From Carallia brachiata (Eukaryota; Streptophyta; Magnoliopsida; Malpighiales; Rhizophoraceae): a stretch of 64,000 bases of DNA. Under the pieces are notes generated by a model. That model ran no database searches. It worked only from the letters and a program-made list of their open reading frames with translations, and was not told the origin of the DNA. Position 1 is the first letter of the stretch; each line of letters begins with the position of its first letter. Below are positions 50,961 to 64,000 of the stretch, piece after piece. The position numbers were made by a program, and so were the translations under genes. The stretch lies in NCBI GenBank assembly GCA_021464245.1, contig JADCRB010000036.1, positions 2,547,947-2,611,946 on the forward strand, read 5' to 3'.

Positions 50961-51780
50961 CGCTCCCTATGTCTAAAACTCAGTGAGTTATCCGGGGCCT
51001 TACACAACCTTAGTGCAAAATATCCAGCCTCACATAATTTTAAATTTTTTTCTCTATGTTCCGGATTCAATTTTGGAATTGACATTTTATATCATGAGCA
51101 CAAGAGTAATCAACAAAATAATGAATCACGGACTCTACGTCTTACTAAAATTAATTAACTTAAAAATGAATCTTTTGGCTTCAGTATTATAGCGTTTGAA
51201 CTCTACTTATTTTCTTTTTGTAGGAGTTTCTGCCACACATACATACTCACACTTGCAACTTTCCAACACCCTCCCGTAAGCATAAGTATAGTTTCTTTTT
51301 GCACAGCAGATTAGGCTTTATTTTTTTTCCTCCAGATGAGCTATTCAATTGTTAGTGCGGGTTTAGCTTCTCAACAGTTACGTCTATCATTTACATGCCT
51401 CTTAAGATCATTTTGCTCTGATTTCATATTGAATATTTAGCATATATAAAATACGTAGACTCACAATCTCAGCGTAAAATACGCAGACTCACATAATATT
51501 ATGTTTTTTCTTCATGTTCTGGATTTGATTTATACATATTCGAACTCTAAATTTTAGGTTGAACTTCTATATCACGAATACGAAAACAAATAATAATATA
51601 ATACATTATAAACTTTACATCTTACTAAATTCAATTAGCTTAGAAGTGAGAACTTTGACTTTATTATTACAGAGTGCTTGAACTCTACTTATTTTTTTTA
51701 TGTGTCGGAGATTTTATTGCACACATACTCACAATGGCAATTTTTTTAACAGTTTGTTGAGGGCGAGCTCCTCAGGGTAC
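50840..51780. repeat. Unassigned repeat-like sequence between the duplicate units
   Basis: Two diverged copies of about 250 bp lie here, at about 51020-51265 and 51475-51750, sharing CAGACTCACATAAT-type and TTGAACTCTACTTATTTT segments. A TGTAACGCTCCC start near 50957 resembles LTR starts of some plant Ty3 elements, but I found no paired LTR. It may be foreign DNA inserted at the duplication junction. Confidence 0.4.
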
Positions 51781-51866
51781 TGTCACTGCATCTGTCACTG
51801 CACCGATGAATGGTTGATCCAGCAGCGTAGCCGTATTCATTTGTACTGGTAGCTTGGATTTCCTCT

Positions 51867-52380
51867 TTTGAGAGCTGAAGATTTAGAGATGTGAAGTTTC
51901 AGTCATTTTATTTTACTTTTCTCCGTTTTTCTTTATGTGTTAGTTTAAGTATATCATACTGTAATTCATGCGTCTTTTTGAATGTTTAGTAATGTTGATC
52001 CCTCTTGCACCTCGTTTTCCTACAAATTTTTCCAATTAGTGATTTCATGGTCATTTGTGTTACATGAAAAGATACTGCGCAATTCTCCCTAGTTATATCT
52101 TGTTACTTACTACGTTATTATGTTTCTTCCACTTTATAGAATCGATTTTCATTTGCCTGGATAAGCAAGGCTGGTTCCAACTTGTATCACCACTCAGCAC
52201 GTAGACTTCCTGACAAGAGTTTCTAAAATGAAAATTGTTTATATACAAAATATAGTTCTCGCTTCGCACAATTAAATTTGAGAAATATATGCAATAATAA
52301 TATCTGATAAGTTTATATATATATATGCACATATATATCAAGGTTCGCGAATGCAATTCATATGAAATTTTTTTATTATT
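51867..52380 (+). repeat. Duplicated CML 3' UTR and flank (copy 2)
   Basis: The sequence from TGAGAGCTGAAGATTTAG onward follows the CML 3' UTR (48901 onward) with moderate divergence and shares GTTGATCCCTCTTG and TTTCATGGTCATTTGTGTTA. The CML coding exon is not present upstream. Homology begins essentially at the CML stop codon, which marks one breakpoint of the tandem duplication. Confidence 0.75.
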
Positions 52381-53487
52381 AGATAGATGCCGTGGTTAAC
52401 GAAATTGACATTGTTTTTTGAAGAAAAGAATGTTAGAGTTAATTTTCGTTTATTACTTCTTAATTGATAGTAAAATACATATCATTAGCATTAAATTGAA
52501 GATCGAATTGGTTGCATTGAGAAAAAGCAACCACAAAGTATTTCCGTGAAATTAAAAAAATAATTTTCTAAAATAATAGTTAGTTTTTTTTGCCTCTGTC
52601 ATTACAATTCAATTATTATGATGTTTAGTTTGGTCTGAATCGCGTATAAACTGGCATTCTATGTAATTGCCTGAATTCTATTTAAATAGAAAAGTTTTAA
52701 AAGTTGAAATGACCGTCTATACTGAACATTTTTACCATTCAAATGTCAAAATGCCAAAATCCAAACCATTCCATATGTTATCTACTTCACCGTATGAACA
52801 TTTAAATTTGTTAATCTATTTTTTTAGCTTATCCCTCTATTATCAGACCACATCATGTAACATGCAAAAAAATGAGCATAGGTTTAATACCTCTTTTAAT
52901 ATTTTTTTCGCGTAAAAAGTTAGCATTTACAAGTGAAAGCAGTTAAACGATATAAGTTTGAGTTACAGTAAAAATTAATTAAAAAAATTAAAGTGATTTA
53001 TTTTTATTTTAATATAAATATACAAGAATATAAATACCTAACTGCATATAACTTTTATTTTTTTGACCGAACTGCATATAACTATGTATGGTTCAATAAA
53101 AAAAGCTGCATATCTATGTATGTATGCCTCCTTAAAAATAAGTTACCCAAATGACAAAACACTTAATCCCGTAACATTACAGGACCAGAGAAATAACCAA
53201 TTTTTTTTAATGAATTTTAATAGTTTAGAAAAAGAAAAAAAAACAATTAGTAAAATATAAAACTCTCCCCCCAAAAAAAAAACCAATAAAACCCTATTCT
53301 TTCTCGCCTCCTCTGCTCACGCCGGCTTGCCTTCCTGGTCCGTTCCGCAGTGGTGGGTGCCATTGTTCTATTCCACTCTGGCTTGTTGGGTTAAAACTTG
53401 AAAAACCCAAAACTGTAAAAGGCGCAGCCAAACCAAAAGAAAATAAAGTAAAACGAAGAAGAAGGAGGAGAAGAAGGAGGAGGAGGA

Positions 53488-53731
53488 ATGGCGAAGTACG
53501 ATCTGACGGAGAAAATCGGACCGAATCTGGACAGGCACCTGGTGTTCCCTCTGCTGGAGTTTCTGCACGAAAGGCAGCTCTACCCAGACGAACAGATCTT
53601 GAAATCGAAGATAGAGCTGCTCAACAAGACCAACATGGTCGATTACGCCATGGACATCCACAAAAGCCTCTACCGCACCGACGACGTCCCTCCAGGCAAG
53701 CCCCGCCAGCCATTGCCATTGCCATTCTTCT

Positions 53732-53771
<40 letters not shown>

Positions 53772-56521
53772 GTTAATATTGATATTTTTTTTGGGGTTTT
53801 TGATGATTTGATTTTAGATATGGCGGAGAGGAGGGCGGAGGTTGTTGCCAGATTGAAGGCCCTGGAGGAGGCGGCGGCTCCCATGGTGGCTTTTTTGCAG
53901 AACCCAAGCGCCGTCCAGGAGTTGAGGGCCGATAAGCAGTACAATCTCCAGATGCTTCATGAACGTTACCAGGTTGTTCCCTGTAAATTAATTATTTATT
54001 GTGTTGTTTTATTTATGGTTTGTTTAGGAATTGACGCGTGTTTTTGAGTATCGTAGAGTAGATTCTTTGGGATGAGGGGGGGTTTCTTTAATTTATCTCA
54101 TGTTTGTTTGTTGCATAGACAAGATGGTGAAATGTGATGATGAATGAAGTATTTGTTGTTGTTTCTATCTTCACCAGATTGGTCCGGAGCAGATTGATGC
54201 CTTGTATCAGTCTGCCAAATTTCAGTTTGAGTGCGGAAACTATTCTGGTGCGGCTGAATACCTGTATCAGTACAGGGCCTTGAGCACCAACGGTGAAAGG
54301 AGTCTGAGCGCATTATGGGGAAAGTTGGCAGCTGAGATTCTTATGCAAAATTGGGATATTGCTTTGGAAGAACATAATCGGTTGAAAGAAATTATTGATT
54401 CAAAGGTGTTGTATTCCTACATGTCGTTTTTTGCTTCGGGTACAATTTCTTGTTTCTAAGTAACATATATATATATGGACTACTATTTTTATTGCAGAGC
54501 TTTTCCTCACCTATGAACCAGATGAAAAGTAGAATATGGTTGATGCATTGGAGTCTCTTCATCTTTTTCAACCACGATAATGGAAGAACTCAGATCATTG
54601 ACCTTTTTAATCAGGAAAAGTAAGAATGAGCTTTTCGTGCCTATTAGTACTCGTAGTTGCTAGAATATAATGCGGTTTGATGCTCCAACTGCTTTATAAG
54701 CACCACTTTTGCAACTGTTGTACTGGCTCCATTTGAACCTAAACACAAATGTTTAGGCGTACTACTTTTTCTTGGTTATTTGTACCGGTCTTCTGTTTAT
54801 ATTATTGTTTTCTTCTGAGTTATGTGGTAATGCTTCCTTTATCTTCTTTGCTGACTGATAGCAAGCCTAAGCATATCCTTCGTGCAACAGCCAAGGTCTT
54901 TCCTTGACTGTAGATTTTAAAATTTATGAATAACTTTGAAAGTAAAGTGCTCTTGAGCTCCTTTGTTTCTTTAATCTTGGGTTTTGGGATCTATGGAGCA
55001 CTCTTGTGGCCTTTTTCTTTGCCACTTGATCCATATCATCTTCTGAACTCTTGGATGAGAAAGCTGAATTGTTTTCTTCCGTATCTTTAATTTGGTTGCA
55101 ATTTAACTTGTCCTCTTGTGGCCTCTTTAATAATGTGATTGCATGTCCATTGTTTCATTTCTTTTCAGATATCTCAATGCTATTCAGATCAATGCCCCCC
55201 ATCTTTTACGTTACCTAGCCACCGCATTCATTGTGAACAAGAGGAGGAGACCTCAATTCAAAGAATTTATAAAGGTTATCCAGCAAGAGCAGCACACATG
55301 CAAAGATCCCATCACCGAATTTTTAGCATGTGTTTATGTTAATAATGACTTTGATGGGGCACAAAAGAAGATGAAAGAGTGTGAAGAAGTAAGCTCCTTG
55401 TACCCTTGCCTCAAAAAGCTCCCTATACCCTAATACTGGCATACCAAGAATTAGCATTAACTGCTTGAGCTGGTTGTCCTCTTCTGGTATCTGGATGCAC
55501 TTTATTTTCCTTCTAGCCTGTTGTATCCTCTCTTTGTTGGGTGGGGGATTTTTTCCCCCCACCTTTTGTTTTTTTATTTATTGTTTGGGGTGGGAGGCGG
55601 TTGCGGTGCAGTTTTATTAACTTCTTGTTGTAAAACAGGTGATAGTAAATGACCCTTTTCTTGGCAAGCGAGTTGAAGATGGCAACTTTTCCACAGTGCC
55701 ATTGAGGGATGAATTCCTTGAAAATGCCCGTCTATTCATCTTTGAAACCTATTGTCGGATACACCAACGTATTGACATGGGGTAAGTGCATTTTTTTGTT
55801 TAATATTGTTATGGACGGAAGTTATTGAATCTCAAAACCCCTTTTCAGGGATTATTATAATTCTGTAAATTTAACTTAATGAAAAATATTGCTTAGTTCA
55901 GGTTCTCTGCATTTTGTGTTGGTTTACTCCTAATCAAATTTTTTTTTATTGTCTTCAATTGGACAACGCATTTTGAATTTACTGAAAGTTTGAAACATAG
56001 CCATCCCTGAATTGAATTGTTGTTTTTTGTTCTACTCGCCTTTGTATGCTAATTAGATTGCTTTGCTGCTTCCGGTAGAGTCCTAGCTGAGAAATTGAAT
56101 CTAAATTTTGATGAGGCTGAGAGGTGGATTGTGAATCTCATCCGGAGCTCGAAGTTTGATGCTAAGATTGACTCGGAGTCAGGAACTGTCATCTTAGAGC
56201 CTAATCATCCGAATGTGTAAGACTTCTGACATGCTCGTACAGATTTATTAAAAGTAGTCACTGCTACCATAATATTAAGGAACTCCATCCCTTATTGTGG
56301 CTAGAGTCATCAATCCATTCCCCCCCCCCCCCCCCCCCTCCCCCCAAAAAAAACCCTCCTTTTCGTCTTTCAATATTTAAACCGCGTGACATTTGATTTT
56401 TTTTTCTTTTAACCATTTCAGGTATGAGCAGTTGATAGATCATAGCAAGTCAATATCAGGCCGTACTTACAAGCTTGTCAGTCAGCTTCTAGAGCATGCA
56501 CAGGCAGGGGCTGCTCGATAG
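53488..56521 (+). CDS. EIF3E: Translation initiation factor eIF3 subunit e (INT6)
   Basis: A core subunit of the eIF3 complex in the cytoplasm, needed for 43S recruitment to mRNA; plant eIF3e also contacts the COP9 signalosome and proteasome lid. Exons: 53488-53695, 53818-53972, 54178-54405, 54498-54619, 55169-55388, 55639-55781, 56079-56216 and 56422-56521, with all phases consistent, giving 437 residues (441 in Arabidopsis as I recall). Conserved stretches include the N-terminal [13 protein letters not shown] and [20 protein letters not shown], then [39 protein letters not shown], and [16 protein letters not shown] leading into the PCI domain (roughly residues 220-400) with [20 protein letters not shown]. 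Intron 1 is GC-AG (CCAG then GCAAGC), the only donor that restores P-D-M across the join. An AC microsatellite lies inside that intron. Confidence 0.95.
53739..53768. repeat. AC dinucleotide microsatellite in eIF3e intron 1
   Basis: About 14 AC units in the 122-base GC-AG intron. Length change here would alter intron length but not coding. Confidence 0.85.
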
Positions 56522-58150
56522 AGTTTCTACGTGAACTTTTCATTGGCCTATCATTGTCTGCCATCTGGAGCTTTTCCTGTTTTTAAATGAGAGGAAATTT
56601 ACTGGTCAAATTTTCCTGGAATTCCTGAACTAGATAAAAGATTTAATGTTAAATTTGACAAAGATGATCCTTGTCAACCAGCTTCGCTGGTGGCTTGATT
56701 CATTTCTAGTAGCATGTTGCCATTGCATCAACAGATCTATCTCTCTACAATCTTCATTGATTTTAATTTTGATACTGGAATGGTTACGAGTTACCAAGTT
56801 ACAGAGATTCGAGTAGAACCACTCTGTGTTCTTTGCTTCATGCTCACCATGGTTGTTAAAGGACCCAGCTTCTCTATTTTGTACATTAATAATTGTTCCA
56901 GGAGGTCTCCATTCAGTGTTCTCTAATCATTTTTTACCGTGAATTATGGAGTTGAATTGACGAACCCTTTCTTTTTTCAAAAAAAAGGAGCCTGGAGGGA
57001 GCCGGACCAAGATCATGTCTTGGACAACGAGCAATTCATCAGACACAAGAGACACTACTGGGAGAGCACGGATGCATGTGGTTTGAGTTTCCCATTTCTC
57101 CCAATGGCAATAATAAATAAATTTTATCAGCAAGTATTGGTGCGGATGACAAGTGTCCGTTATTTAATCAGAGGTCTCGAGTTCGAGTTTCTGAGAATGC
57201 AGTCGTGTTAAATATTTGTTGGGAGACTTTTGTCACCTTTGAAATCTTGTGGGTCGATCTAAATTAGTCAGCTCATTGATGGATATTGGACGGTCTCAAA
57301 TTAAAAAAAAATAAATTTGGCATCAAAGCAAAAGCTTAAATCTCACAAATTAGAAATATAATCTTACGCAGTGGGATATCTTTTAGCAAATCGAAAAGTT
57401 CATTGACTGCAAACCATCTGCTGCACTGAAGGACTCTACGAACTTGTTATACCAATTATTTGTGCTTTTCGTCCAGATTCTCAAACACTCTGGAGGGCAT
57501 CTATAATTGTATAGTATCTGTCTGGTATTGCTTATGATATTCTAATAGGTGATTTTTTTTTTTTTTTGCTTAAGAAATGTCACTAATCTGATTAATTTTC
57601 ATCCACTTTTTTTTAACTGAAATGTCTGAGGTTTAGGATTATGGCTTAAGCATCCGCCGATTGGTTTTTTTTATTTTCCTCAAGCCGGCTCTATCATTTT
57701 GACAAAAGTCAGTTACGACGTCCTATGTAGACGCGAACTTTTGACGTGAATCTACAAAATATGCAATAAGGATCGTCCATTGCCAGCACCAAAAAAACAA
57801 AAACAGCACCAAAAAAAAGGATTGTCCATTGCATTTGCTTATAGATGACCATACAATTGAGCTACGCAACAATCGCAATTACATTTTTTGTAAATTAACA
57901 TTTTTTTTTAACTTTTCTAAAATTAAACCAATTAATTGAAGAAAGAAATACAGTTAGAGAAGTCGAGATTAAAACTCTTAATTTTTTATTTATCGACATA
58001 CTATCAATACCATTAAAAAAAAAAAAATAAGAAAGGTTTATTATTTAATATAATTGGGATATTTTTGTCGCACTTTTTAAGGGGCAAGAGTCTAAATTGA
58101 GTAAAAACAAAACAATCTGAGGGCAGAATGTAAAATTTCAAATTTTAAGG
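56522..58150. other. eIF3e 3' UTR and spacer with a SINE-like sequence
   Basis: It contains the 3' UTR of eIF3e (perhaps to about 56930), a SINE-like insertion (57128-57312) and AT-rich DNA with A- and T-runs up to the inferred leader of the next gene. No coding region is supported. Confidence 0.55.
57128..57312 (+). mobile_element. Putative tRNA-derived SINE
   Basis: A B-box-like core (CTCGAGTTCGAGTTTCTGAG, about 57176-57195) lies downstream of a tRNA-like head. It is followed by TTGTTGGGAGACTTT and a GGGTCGATCTAAATTAGTC segment of the kind seen in a widespread plant SINE group, then an A-run at 57302-57310. No target duplication was confirmed. Confidence 0.45.
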
Positions 58151-58550
58151 ATTAGATTGAGATCTGTTCCAAAAGAAGCACGAAGGCCAGGCCCCTGGGG
58201 CTGGGGTAGCATAGCAAAAGGCGGCAGAATTCTGGAAAGTCGAAAGAAGCGGAGCAAAGTAAGAAGCTTTCCTTGTCTCTGAAAAAAACCCTTATCTTTA
58301 TTTTTGGAAAAAATAATTCTCCTTGTGGGTATTTGCTGATTACTTATTGTTATCGCCTTCTTGTTTATTGACCACAATGGAGCGATATTTTTTATTTACC
58401 CGTTAATTTGAATGGCAGAACAAGCATCGGAAAACAAGGGAAATTAAGCGAGAAATGTTGTGTTTCTTTTTCGGTTCTGTTACTTAGAGAAGTTTTTCCC
58501 TGGGAATTAACCATTTAGGCGACTGTGTTTGTTGCTAATTATTGATATGC

Positions 58551-58686
58551 AGCACTGGGTATAGTCTAGTCGGTTGAGACTTAGTGCCTTCAACCTGAAG
58601 GTTTGGAGTTCGAATCCCACACTTTACGCTCAGTCTCGCTTTCTCTCACTGTTAGGTTATCAGCTTCAATAGACCGAAAAAAAAAT
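58551..58686 (+). mobile_element. tRNA-derived SINE-like element 1
   Basis: A-box-like TAGTCTAGTCGGTTGAG (from about 58563) and a strong B box, GAGTTCGAATCCC (58606-58618), are spaced as in a tRNA promoter. A short body and an A-run (58677-58685) follow. It is not a tRNA gene because the acceptor and anticodon stems do not pair. Confidence 0.6.
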
Positions 58687-58705
58687 ATATATATTGCTAT
58701 GCTAT

Positions 58706-58824
58706 GACTGCAGTTGGTCATCTGACCAAGTGCCAGGGAGGATTCCAGGGTTCAACCCCCAACTCCGCCAAATCCCCCCTCCGGGCTGTGGCCTTACTGT
58801 AGACGGCGAAAAAAAAAAAAATAT
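58706..58824 (+). mobile_element. SINE-like element 2 with 14-bp target-site duplication
   Basis: The body has a B-box-like AGGGTTCAACCCC (about 58748-58760) and ends in an A-run of about 12. It is flanked by identical 14-base direct repeats TATTGCTATGCTAT at 58692-58705 and 58825-58838. That is the hallmark of LINE-assisted retroposition and shows a complete, fairly recent insertion next to element 1. Confidence 0.75.
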
Positions 58825-59712
58825 TATTGCTATGCTATATATGTCTCTTAGAAATGCTAGAATTGTTGCGCAATGAATTGAAACATTCTCCGGGAGTCTG
58901 GAAAGGGGCACTTTGGAACACCAAAAAATGGACACTATTTGGAGGAACAAGGACTTTGCTACTTGGCAACATACATGCATACATACATACACATATGTAT
59001 AATTTAAAACTTGATTGCCTTCTGTCAAAAAAAAAAAAAAAAACTTGATTGCTTTATAAAACAGTTTTTATTTATTTTTTATTTTTTATAGTTTGTAAGT
59101 GTTATTTAGTGAATGAAACACTTGAAGCAACTTAAGGGTGTCAAGATATTTTCCGGCATTAGCATTCATAGGCTTAAGTTAATTAGTTCATGATAAGTAG
59201 GGATGAAGGTTGCAATATAAGTACCCTTATACCGTTAGTTATTCGAGATGGTGAACTGAGTGACTTGTTAGTTTTGTTTCTTAGAGGTGTTCGAGAAAAG
59301 GTGCAAACTTTATCGAGGAGATGATTTGCAAGCTAGAATTTACAGCTACCGGTAAAGGCCAGAATGAAATAAAGGATTTATTTTAACGAGTAATCACTTG
59401 CAATGCTCTAAGGCGTCACACTATTTTCTATGTATACCTCACACTGTTTTTTTGTTTTTCTCACTCCCTTAAAACTTTTCATGTTGCTTACATTGCAACC
59501 GTGATTTTGAAATATTGCTGGCCAAGATATGCCTTTTGATGCCTGAAGGGAATTTAAGTGTATAATGAAGGCCAAGTTCCCACCTCAAATTGTTTTCGGT
59601 TTATTGTGTTGAAATATATATGTACTTTTCTCATTTCTTTGTGTTTTTTTATGACTTTTTTATTTTAGTATTTCATTGTCAGTATAGTTTTCTGAGTTTT
59701 AATGCCCCAGAT

Positions 59713-60090
59713 ATGGATCAAAACAGCACAAGAAATGAAACAAAGGAATCCAATAGCTCAAAGATTGGTGTAAAAGATGTTCCTAAACCAATTGCAAGTT
59801 CTCCAACAAGAACTAACATACAAGTCAACATAGTTGATCAGAAAGGTGGCAATGATCCTATTAATGTGGACACAGGTGGAGAAGTAAACATGGAGGCTTC
59901 CATGACAACGGAGGATGTTATACGGGCTGGAGGCTTTGGAGCTAGAGATGATATAAGCAGCATTCTTCCTGTTGCAAGTGATTCAACTGATTTTGAAGCT
60001 ACTATTCTCGATGCTAGAAACTATGAAGAGCCACAGGAAGAGATACTCCGACGGGGTCTTGGCTGGACTGAAGGGGCAGAAACAAAGTAG
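59713..60090 (+). CDS. Small conserved plant protein, 125 residues, unknown function
   Basis: The coding sequence lies in one exon; the acceptor at 59710 leaves two leader bases before the ATG. The N-terminal half is hydrophilic and low in complexity (Asn, Ser, Thr, Lys rich). The C-terminal half looks conserved: TTEDVIRAGGFGARDDISS, then LPVASDSTDFEA, YEEPQEEI and RGLGWTE. I recall similar short Arabidopsis proteins of unknown function with a DDxxRAGGFGARDD-like core and a GLGWT end, but cannot give a locus with confidence. There is no signal peptide, membrane segment or known catalytic motif. It is followed by a T-rich 3' UTR. Confidence 0.75.
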   Translation: MDQNSTRNETKESNSSKIGVKDVPKPIASSPTRTNIQVNIVDQKGGNDPINVDTGGEVNMEASMTTEDVIRAGGFGARDDISSILPVASDSTDFEATILDARNYEEPQEEILRRGLGWTEGAETK

Positions 60091-60953
60091 CTTTTTTGCT
60101 AATTTTAGAAACATGAGATGTTGCTGTCAACCTGTTGTGATACATCCTTGCTTCTTGGATTTACTGGTATGCTTAATAGTTTGTGACATGTTTCTCTATT
60201 GCTTGGACTTGTATGGTAGCATTTTCCTTGTGAGCTTTTCTTGTTGCCCTATTACTAAGCGTTTTCTGCGTGTGTTTTTTTTTTTTTTTTTGTATTCTGG
60301 TTCAAAAAACACATTGTTCTCCCTATAAGTGGAACGGCAGATATTAATCATGTCAGGGCTCTCTGTTTCCTATTGCTGAAATCTGTCCTGTAATGGGGAT
60401 GAAAAAAAGGAGCCTTCTTCGTGATATTAAATACTTCTCTAGTTGATCAAACAAAAATGGAACGAAAAAGTTTTGACTCATACAAATTGTTCATACAAAA
60501 CGTTCATATAATGGATCAAAGTGCAACGAATCGTTAACTTAATGCAACTGTTTTGAAACTTTGTGCAAAAATAAAATAAAGAGATAAAATGTATTTAATA
60601 TTATTGTGTCACATTTTGTCGATTAAGTTGTATTAAGTTGAAAATTGATTAAATAAAATAAAGAGGAAAGATGTATTTAGTTTTATTATTTCATATTTTA
60701 ACAATTTAATTGTACTAAATTTATAGTTGATTGTATTTTTATATTATGTGTATTCTGTCTATGTCCAAAACCGCGCGCAAAATGGAAACCTGCAAATGGA
60801 TTGCTGATTCTTTTCTAGACAGTACTGCGATCGCAATCAATAAAGTATGATGACTTGGACTATTTTACACTTTCTTGGCATTACAAGCCCACATGCCTCG
60901 AAGGCCCTATGTAAATATTGTGGATTACATATGTGGCCAGTCTCATTACAGGG
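60091..60953. other. Convergent 3' region between the small gene and CKX
   Basis: It holds the 3' UTRs of two genes transcribed towards each other, plus AT-rich sequence with two similar segments (near 60580-60640 and 60650-60710) sharing an ATAAAATAAAGAG core. No coding region is supported. Confidence 0.55.
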
Positions 60954-63231
<2,278 letters not shown>

Positions 63232-64000
63232 TTCGTCTATTTGGACTTAAGAGAGAGAAAGAGAGGGAGGAGTGAAGGGGGGGAGACAAGACAAGCTGTC
63301 TTTCTTGTTCCTAGTTTGCAAAGCCCAAAAAGGGAAATGAGCATAGGTGGTTGTAAAAATGAATGGCTGGGACGACAATTTAAAGGGAGCGTTTTTGGGG
63401 CAGCATAGTAGAAACAGAAACAGAGTTGGGTTTTTAGTGGGAGTCCTTATGTGAACCGTCCATATGTTGTCTTGAGTGGCTTGTCAGGACTTTTCTTTTG
63501 GCTCTCCTTTTTGGCTTCTAAAGCAGAGTGGATACAATACAAGTCACAAGAAAGCTTTGATATTTACTTTTAAGCAAGCGTTTTCTGTTTGGTACTTTCC
63601 ACAAAAATTTCTACTTTTTGATGCACCATGCATTCACCCTTTACGGAGATGATGCTAGTACTACTTCAAGCAACACTGTCAGTTTTCTACTTAAAGTACA
63701 CAATGACCTGTCAGGCTTTCAAAGTGTCAATTTGCTTCTGTCCATAGTTGTAAGCATCTTGTTCCATTTTCATTTCTCCGTGAGATTGACTAAGTTATCT
63801 TTCATGCTGTCGGATAATGCAATGGGTTAAATTTGCCGGTATCGACGGGCCGGCCCCTACTACTAGAGGTGGAAGGGGGTTGGGGGGGGGGGGGGCGTGA
63901 TGCTAAGCAAAGAGTGGTCACATGTGGGACCTTTATCACGTGTTCCTCGTCACGATGTAGGGGTCGTCAAGGAAAAATCTTGGATGTGGATGCTTTCTGG
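63232..64000. promoter_or_regulatory. Promoter region of CKX and window end
   Basis: A purine-rich leader (GAGAGAGAAAGAGAG on the + strand, about 63250-63290) adjoins the CKX start. Further out is unremarkable sequence with a 14-base G-run at 63882-63895. No other gene is supported. Confidence 0.4.

Larger units (their letters stand above)
58150..59710 (+). promoter_or_regulatory. Inferred 5' exon and 5'-UTR intron of the small conserved gene
   Basis: A GC-rich leader-like stretch (about 58180-58258) ends at a good donor (AAA then GTAAG at 58259). A clean acceptor lies at 59710, two bases before the ATG. The intron of about 1.45 kb holds two SINE-like insertions. This is a prediction from splice signals only. 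Confidence 0.45.

Noticed and set aside
58551..58620. tRNA gene
   Set aside because: A and B boxes are present, but no acceptor stem or anticodon arm forms and an A-tail follows; it fits a SINE.

Overview
The window is nuclear DNA from a eudicot plant; I cannot name the species. The evidence is many GT-AG introns, AT-rich spacers (homopolymer and TA runs, MITE-like foldbacks, tRNA-derived SINEs) and proteins that match Arabidopsis-type families almost end to end. There is no sign of organelle, bacterial or viral DNA. I rebuilt nine intact protein-coding genes exon by exon and checked the reading phase at every junction.

Layout. 1-2410: copy A of a diverged repeat. 3691-4083: long foldback. 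4540-15599 (+): ACA4/ACA11-type autoinhibited Ca2+-ATPase, whose 5.7-kb intron 1 holds repeat copy B (6406-9391), which itself carries a MITE. 17748-21287 (+): UDP-uronic-acid-transporter-like (UUAT1/KVAG) sugar transporter. 25354-30052 (+): coiled-coil protein with a C-terminal SAP/Rho-N domain. 30989-33608 (-): small coiled-coil protein. 35139-38562 (-): cytosolic NAD-dependent glycerol-3-phosphate dehydrogenase. 38563-47071: gene-poor 8.5 kb with a SINE-like insertion, a probable solo LTR and a foldback. 47072-48900 (+): penta-EF-hand protein of the CML49/50 type. 50604-50960 (+): duplicated 5' fragment of eIF3e. 51867-52090: duplicated 3' UTR of the CML gene. 53488-56521 (+): complete eIF3e. 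59713-60090 (+): small conserved plant protein of unknown function. 60954-63231 (-): cytokinin dehydrogenase of the CKX1/CKX6 group.

The genes are independent housekeeping, signalling and hormone genes, not a pathway cluster. From memory of the Arabidopsis map, the neighbourhood is conserved: CKX1, GPDHC1, a 'Rho termination factor' gene and ACA4 lie together near At2g41510-41560; eIF3e and ACA11 near At3g57290-57330; and a UUAT-type transporter beside CML49 or CML50 at At3g10290-10300 and At5g04160-04170. This window seems to keep those blocks on one segment.

I found no convincing new biological system. The features most worth a second look are structural: a tandem duplication that copied the CML 3' UTR plus the eIF3e promoter and first exon, leaving an open chimeric frame; paired repeats flanking ACA exon 1; a MITE whose empty site survives in the paired repeat; two GC-AG introns in perfect phase; an acceptor or frame conflict in the SAP gene; a SINE with a 14-bp target-site duplication; and a 19-nt microexon.
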